A DNA stretch of 64,000 nt from assembly GCF_000300515.1 (NCBI RefSeq), contig NZ_AMSI01000009.1, positions 124,001-188,000 of the forward strand. Direction: 5' to 3'. Of this stretch, positions 63,048 to 64,000 are shown piece by piece. This DNA is from Nitratireductor indicus C115 (lineage in GTDB: Bacteria > Pseudomonadota > Alphaproteobacteria > Rhizobiales > Rhizobiaceae). The position numbers and the translations under genes are program-made. Positions within the stretch are counted from its first letter, which is position 1. Each line of letters starts with the position of its first letter. The notes below the pieces were generated by a model. That model was not told where the DNA came from, searched no databases, and saw only the letters and a program-made list of their open reading frames with translations.

Positions 63048-64000
63048 ATGTCCGGCTACGACTATATAATCGTCGGCTCGGGAACGGCGGGCTCGACCCT
63101 TGCCAACCGGCTTACTGCAGATGGACAAACACGGGTGCTGCTATTGGAGATGGGGGGCCATGACCGGCGCTTCTGGCTCAAGCTGCCGGTGGGTTATTTC
63201 AAGTCGATCTACAACAGCCGCGTTTCTCATCTTTACCGTGGCGAACCGGATGAAGGCATTGCCGGACGGCGGATGGATTGCCCGCGCGGCCGTGTGGTGG
63301 GCGGGTCGAGTTCCATCAATGGATTGATCTTCATCCGTGGGCAGCATCAGGATTTCGACGATTGGGAGGCCATGGGGGCGACCGGTTGGGGGTATCGCGA
63401 TGTGCTGCAGAGCTTTCGCAGCATCGAGCGCTACGATGGCCCGCCTTCACAATATCGCGGCGCGCATGGGCCGCTCGGGGTGTCCGACCTGCGCAACGAC
63501 AATCCGGCCTGCCGGGACTGGCTCGATGCGGCGCGCGGCTACGGTCTGCCCGACAATCCCGATTTCAACGGCGAATCCACCTACGGCATCGGAAGCTATC
63601 AGCTGACGCTTAACGGACGCTGGCGCGACAGCGCGGCTACCGCTTTTCTTCACCCGGTGCGCGATCGCCAGAACCTCACCGTGGCACTGCGGGCAGGGGT
63701 GACGGGCCTTGTCTTCGAGGGCAAGCGGGCGGTCGGCGTCACCTACCTTCAGAACGGCGAACAGAAGAGCGTGCGCGCCGAGCGCGAGGTGATCCTGTGT
63801 GCGGGCTCCGTGCAGACACCGCAGCTTCTCCAGCTCGCCGGCATCGGTCCGGCGGCGCTGTTACGCCAGCACGGCATCAAGGTGCGCCATGACGCGCCGG
63901 AGGTGGGGGCGAACCTGCAGGACCATCTCCAGATGCGCACCATTGTCGAACTCACCGACAAGCGCGATTCCCTCAACGATCACGTCCGCAATCCGTTGAA
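63048..64000 (+). CDS. GMC family flavin-dependent alcohol dehydrogenase (N-terminal part)
   Basis: The frame is open to the right edge, giving 317 residues. The FAD-binding GSGTAGSTLANRL near residue 10 and the GMC signatures GRVVGGSSSINGLIFIRG and CAGSVQTPQLLQLAGIG are intact. The ATG at 63048 has a GGAAGGAG site. GMC enzymes oxidise primary alcohols such as choline or long-chain alcohols. Next to xsc and a GntR regulator, oxidation of a hydroxy-sulfonate (for example isethionate to sulfoacetaldehyde) is an attractive but unproven role; a choline dehydrogenase-like role is the alternative. Confidence 0.88.
   Translation, partial: MSGYDYIIVGSGTAGSTLANRLTADGQTRVLLLEMGGHDRRFWLKLPVGYFKSIYNSRVSHLYRGEPDEGIAGRRMDCPRGRVVGGSSSINGLIFIRGQHQDFDDWEAMGATGWGYRDVLQSFRSIERYDGPPSQYRGAHGPLGVSDLRNDNPACRDWLDAARGYGLPDNPDFNGESTYGIGSYQLTLNGRWRDSAATAFLHPVRDRQNLTVALRAGVTGLVFEGKRAVGVTYLQNGEQKSVRAEREVILCAGSVQTPQLLQLAGIGPAALLRQHGIKVRHDAPEVGANLQDHLQMRTIVELTDKRDSLNDHVRNPL

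Overview
The window reads as chromosomal DNA of an alphaproteobacterium, most likely of the order Hyphomicrobiales (Rhizobiales) and close to the Phyllobacteriaceae/Brucellaceae. The basis is high GC content with strong GGAGG-type ribosome sites, an invasion-associated locus B family protein, a DUF2794 protein, a NodE-like ketosynthase with its own carrier protein, acnA divergent from ccmABCDG, TAXI-type TRAP transport, and large palindromic intergenic elements. This placement is inference; no rRNA gene is present. I saw no insertion sequence, prophage or CRISPR array.

Layout. 1-3.1 kb: part of a branched-chain-type ABC importer (LivM fragment, LivH, binding protein) and a MarR regulator. 3.3-8.8 kb: an alpha/beta hydrolase, a stand-alone Lrp-type RAM domain, an APC-like transporter, a lyxose isomerase-family protein, a secreted unknown, and an acyl carrier protein plus ketosynthase pair. 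8.9-13.9 kb: an imelysin/di-heme protein pair, a SIS-domain NagB-II-like protein and a LysE exporter. 13.9-25.4 kb: housekeeping genes (rlmN, ialB family, pterin dehydratase, LMW phosphatase, ThpR, a TesA/YbbA/YbbP-like locus, Bax inhibitor-1) and a 516-bp non-coding gap with two large palindromes. 25.6-32.7 kb: acnA, ccmABCDG and a DUF2332 protein. 32.7-35.8 kb: four genes on one strand (MarR, MFS, two LysE). 36-48.8 kb: M3 peptidase, PhoD phosphatase, typA, carbonic anhydrase, pdxY, LemA with two TPM proteins, ppa, yggT/yggU. A tRNA-Ala(CGC) follows at 49.04 kb.

The most interesting region is 49.1-64 kb. A LysR gene sits between two arms. The left arm (minus) encodes an enoyl-CoA hydratase, a glutaryl-CoA-dehydrogenase-like flavoprotein and an ADP-forming acyl-CoA synthetase. 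The right arm (plus) encodes a thiolase-fold protein without the usual thiolase histidine, its DUF35 partner, a TAXI-TRAP importer, sulfoacetaldehyde acetyltransferase (Xsc) and phosphate acetyltransferase. A GntR regulator and a GMC oxidoreductase follow, separated by a perfect 11-bp inverted repeat. I propose that the locus imports and degrades an omega-sulfo carboxylate such as 4-sulfobutanoate, the sulfonate analogue of glutarate. The steps would be CoA activation, dehydrogenation, hydration, retro-aldol cleavage to acetyl-CoA plus sulfoacetaldehyde, then Xsc and Pta to sulfite and a second acetyl-CoA. Every enzyme required is present and no 3-hydroxyacyl-CoA dehydrogenase is encoded. The substrate is inference; the gene families are well supported.
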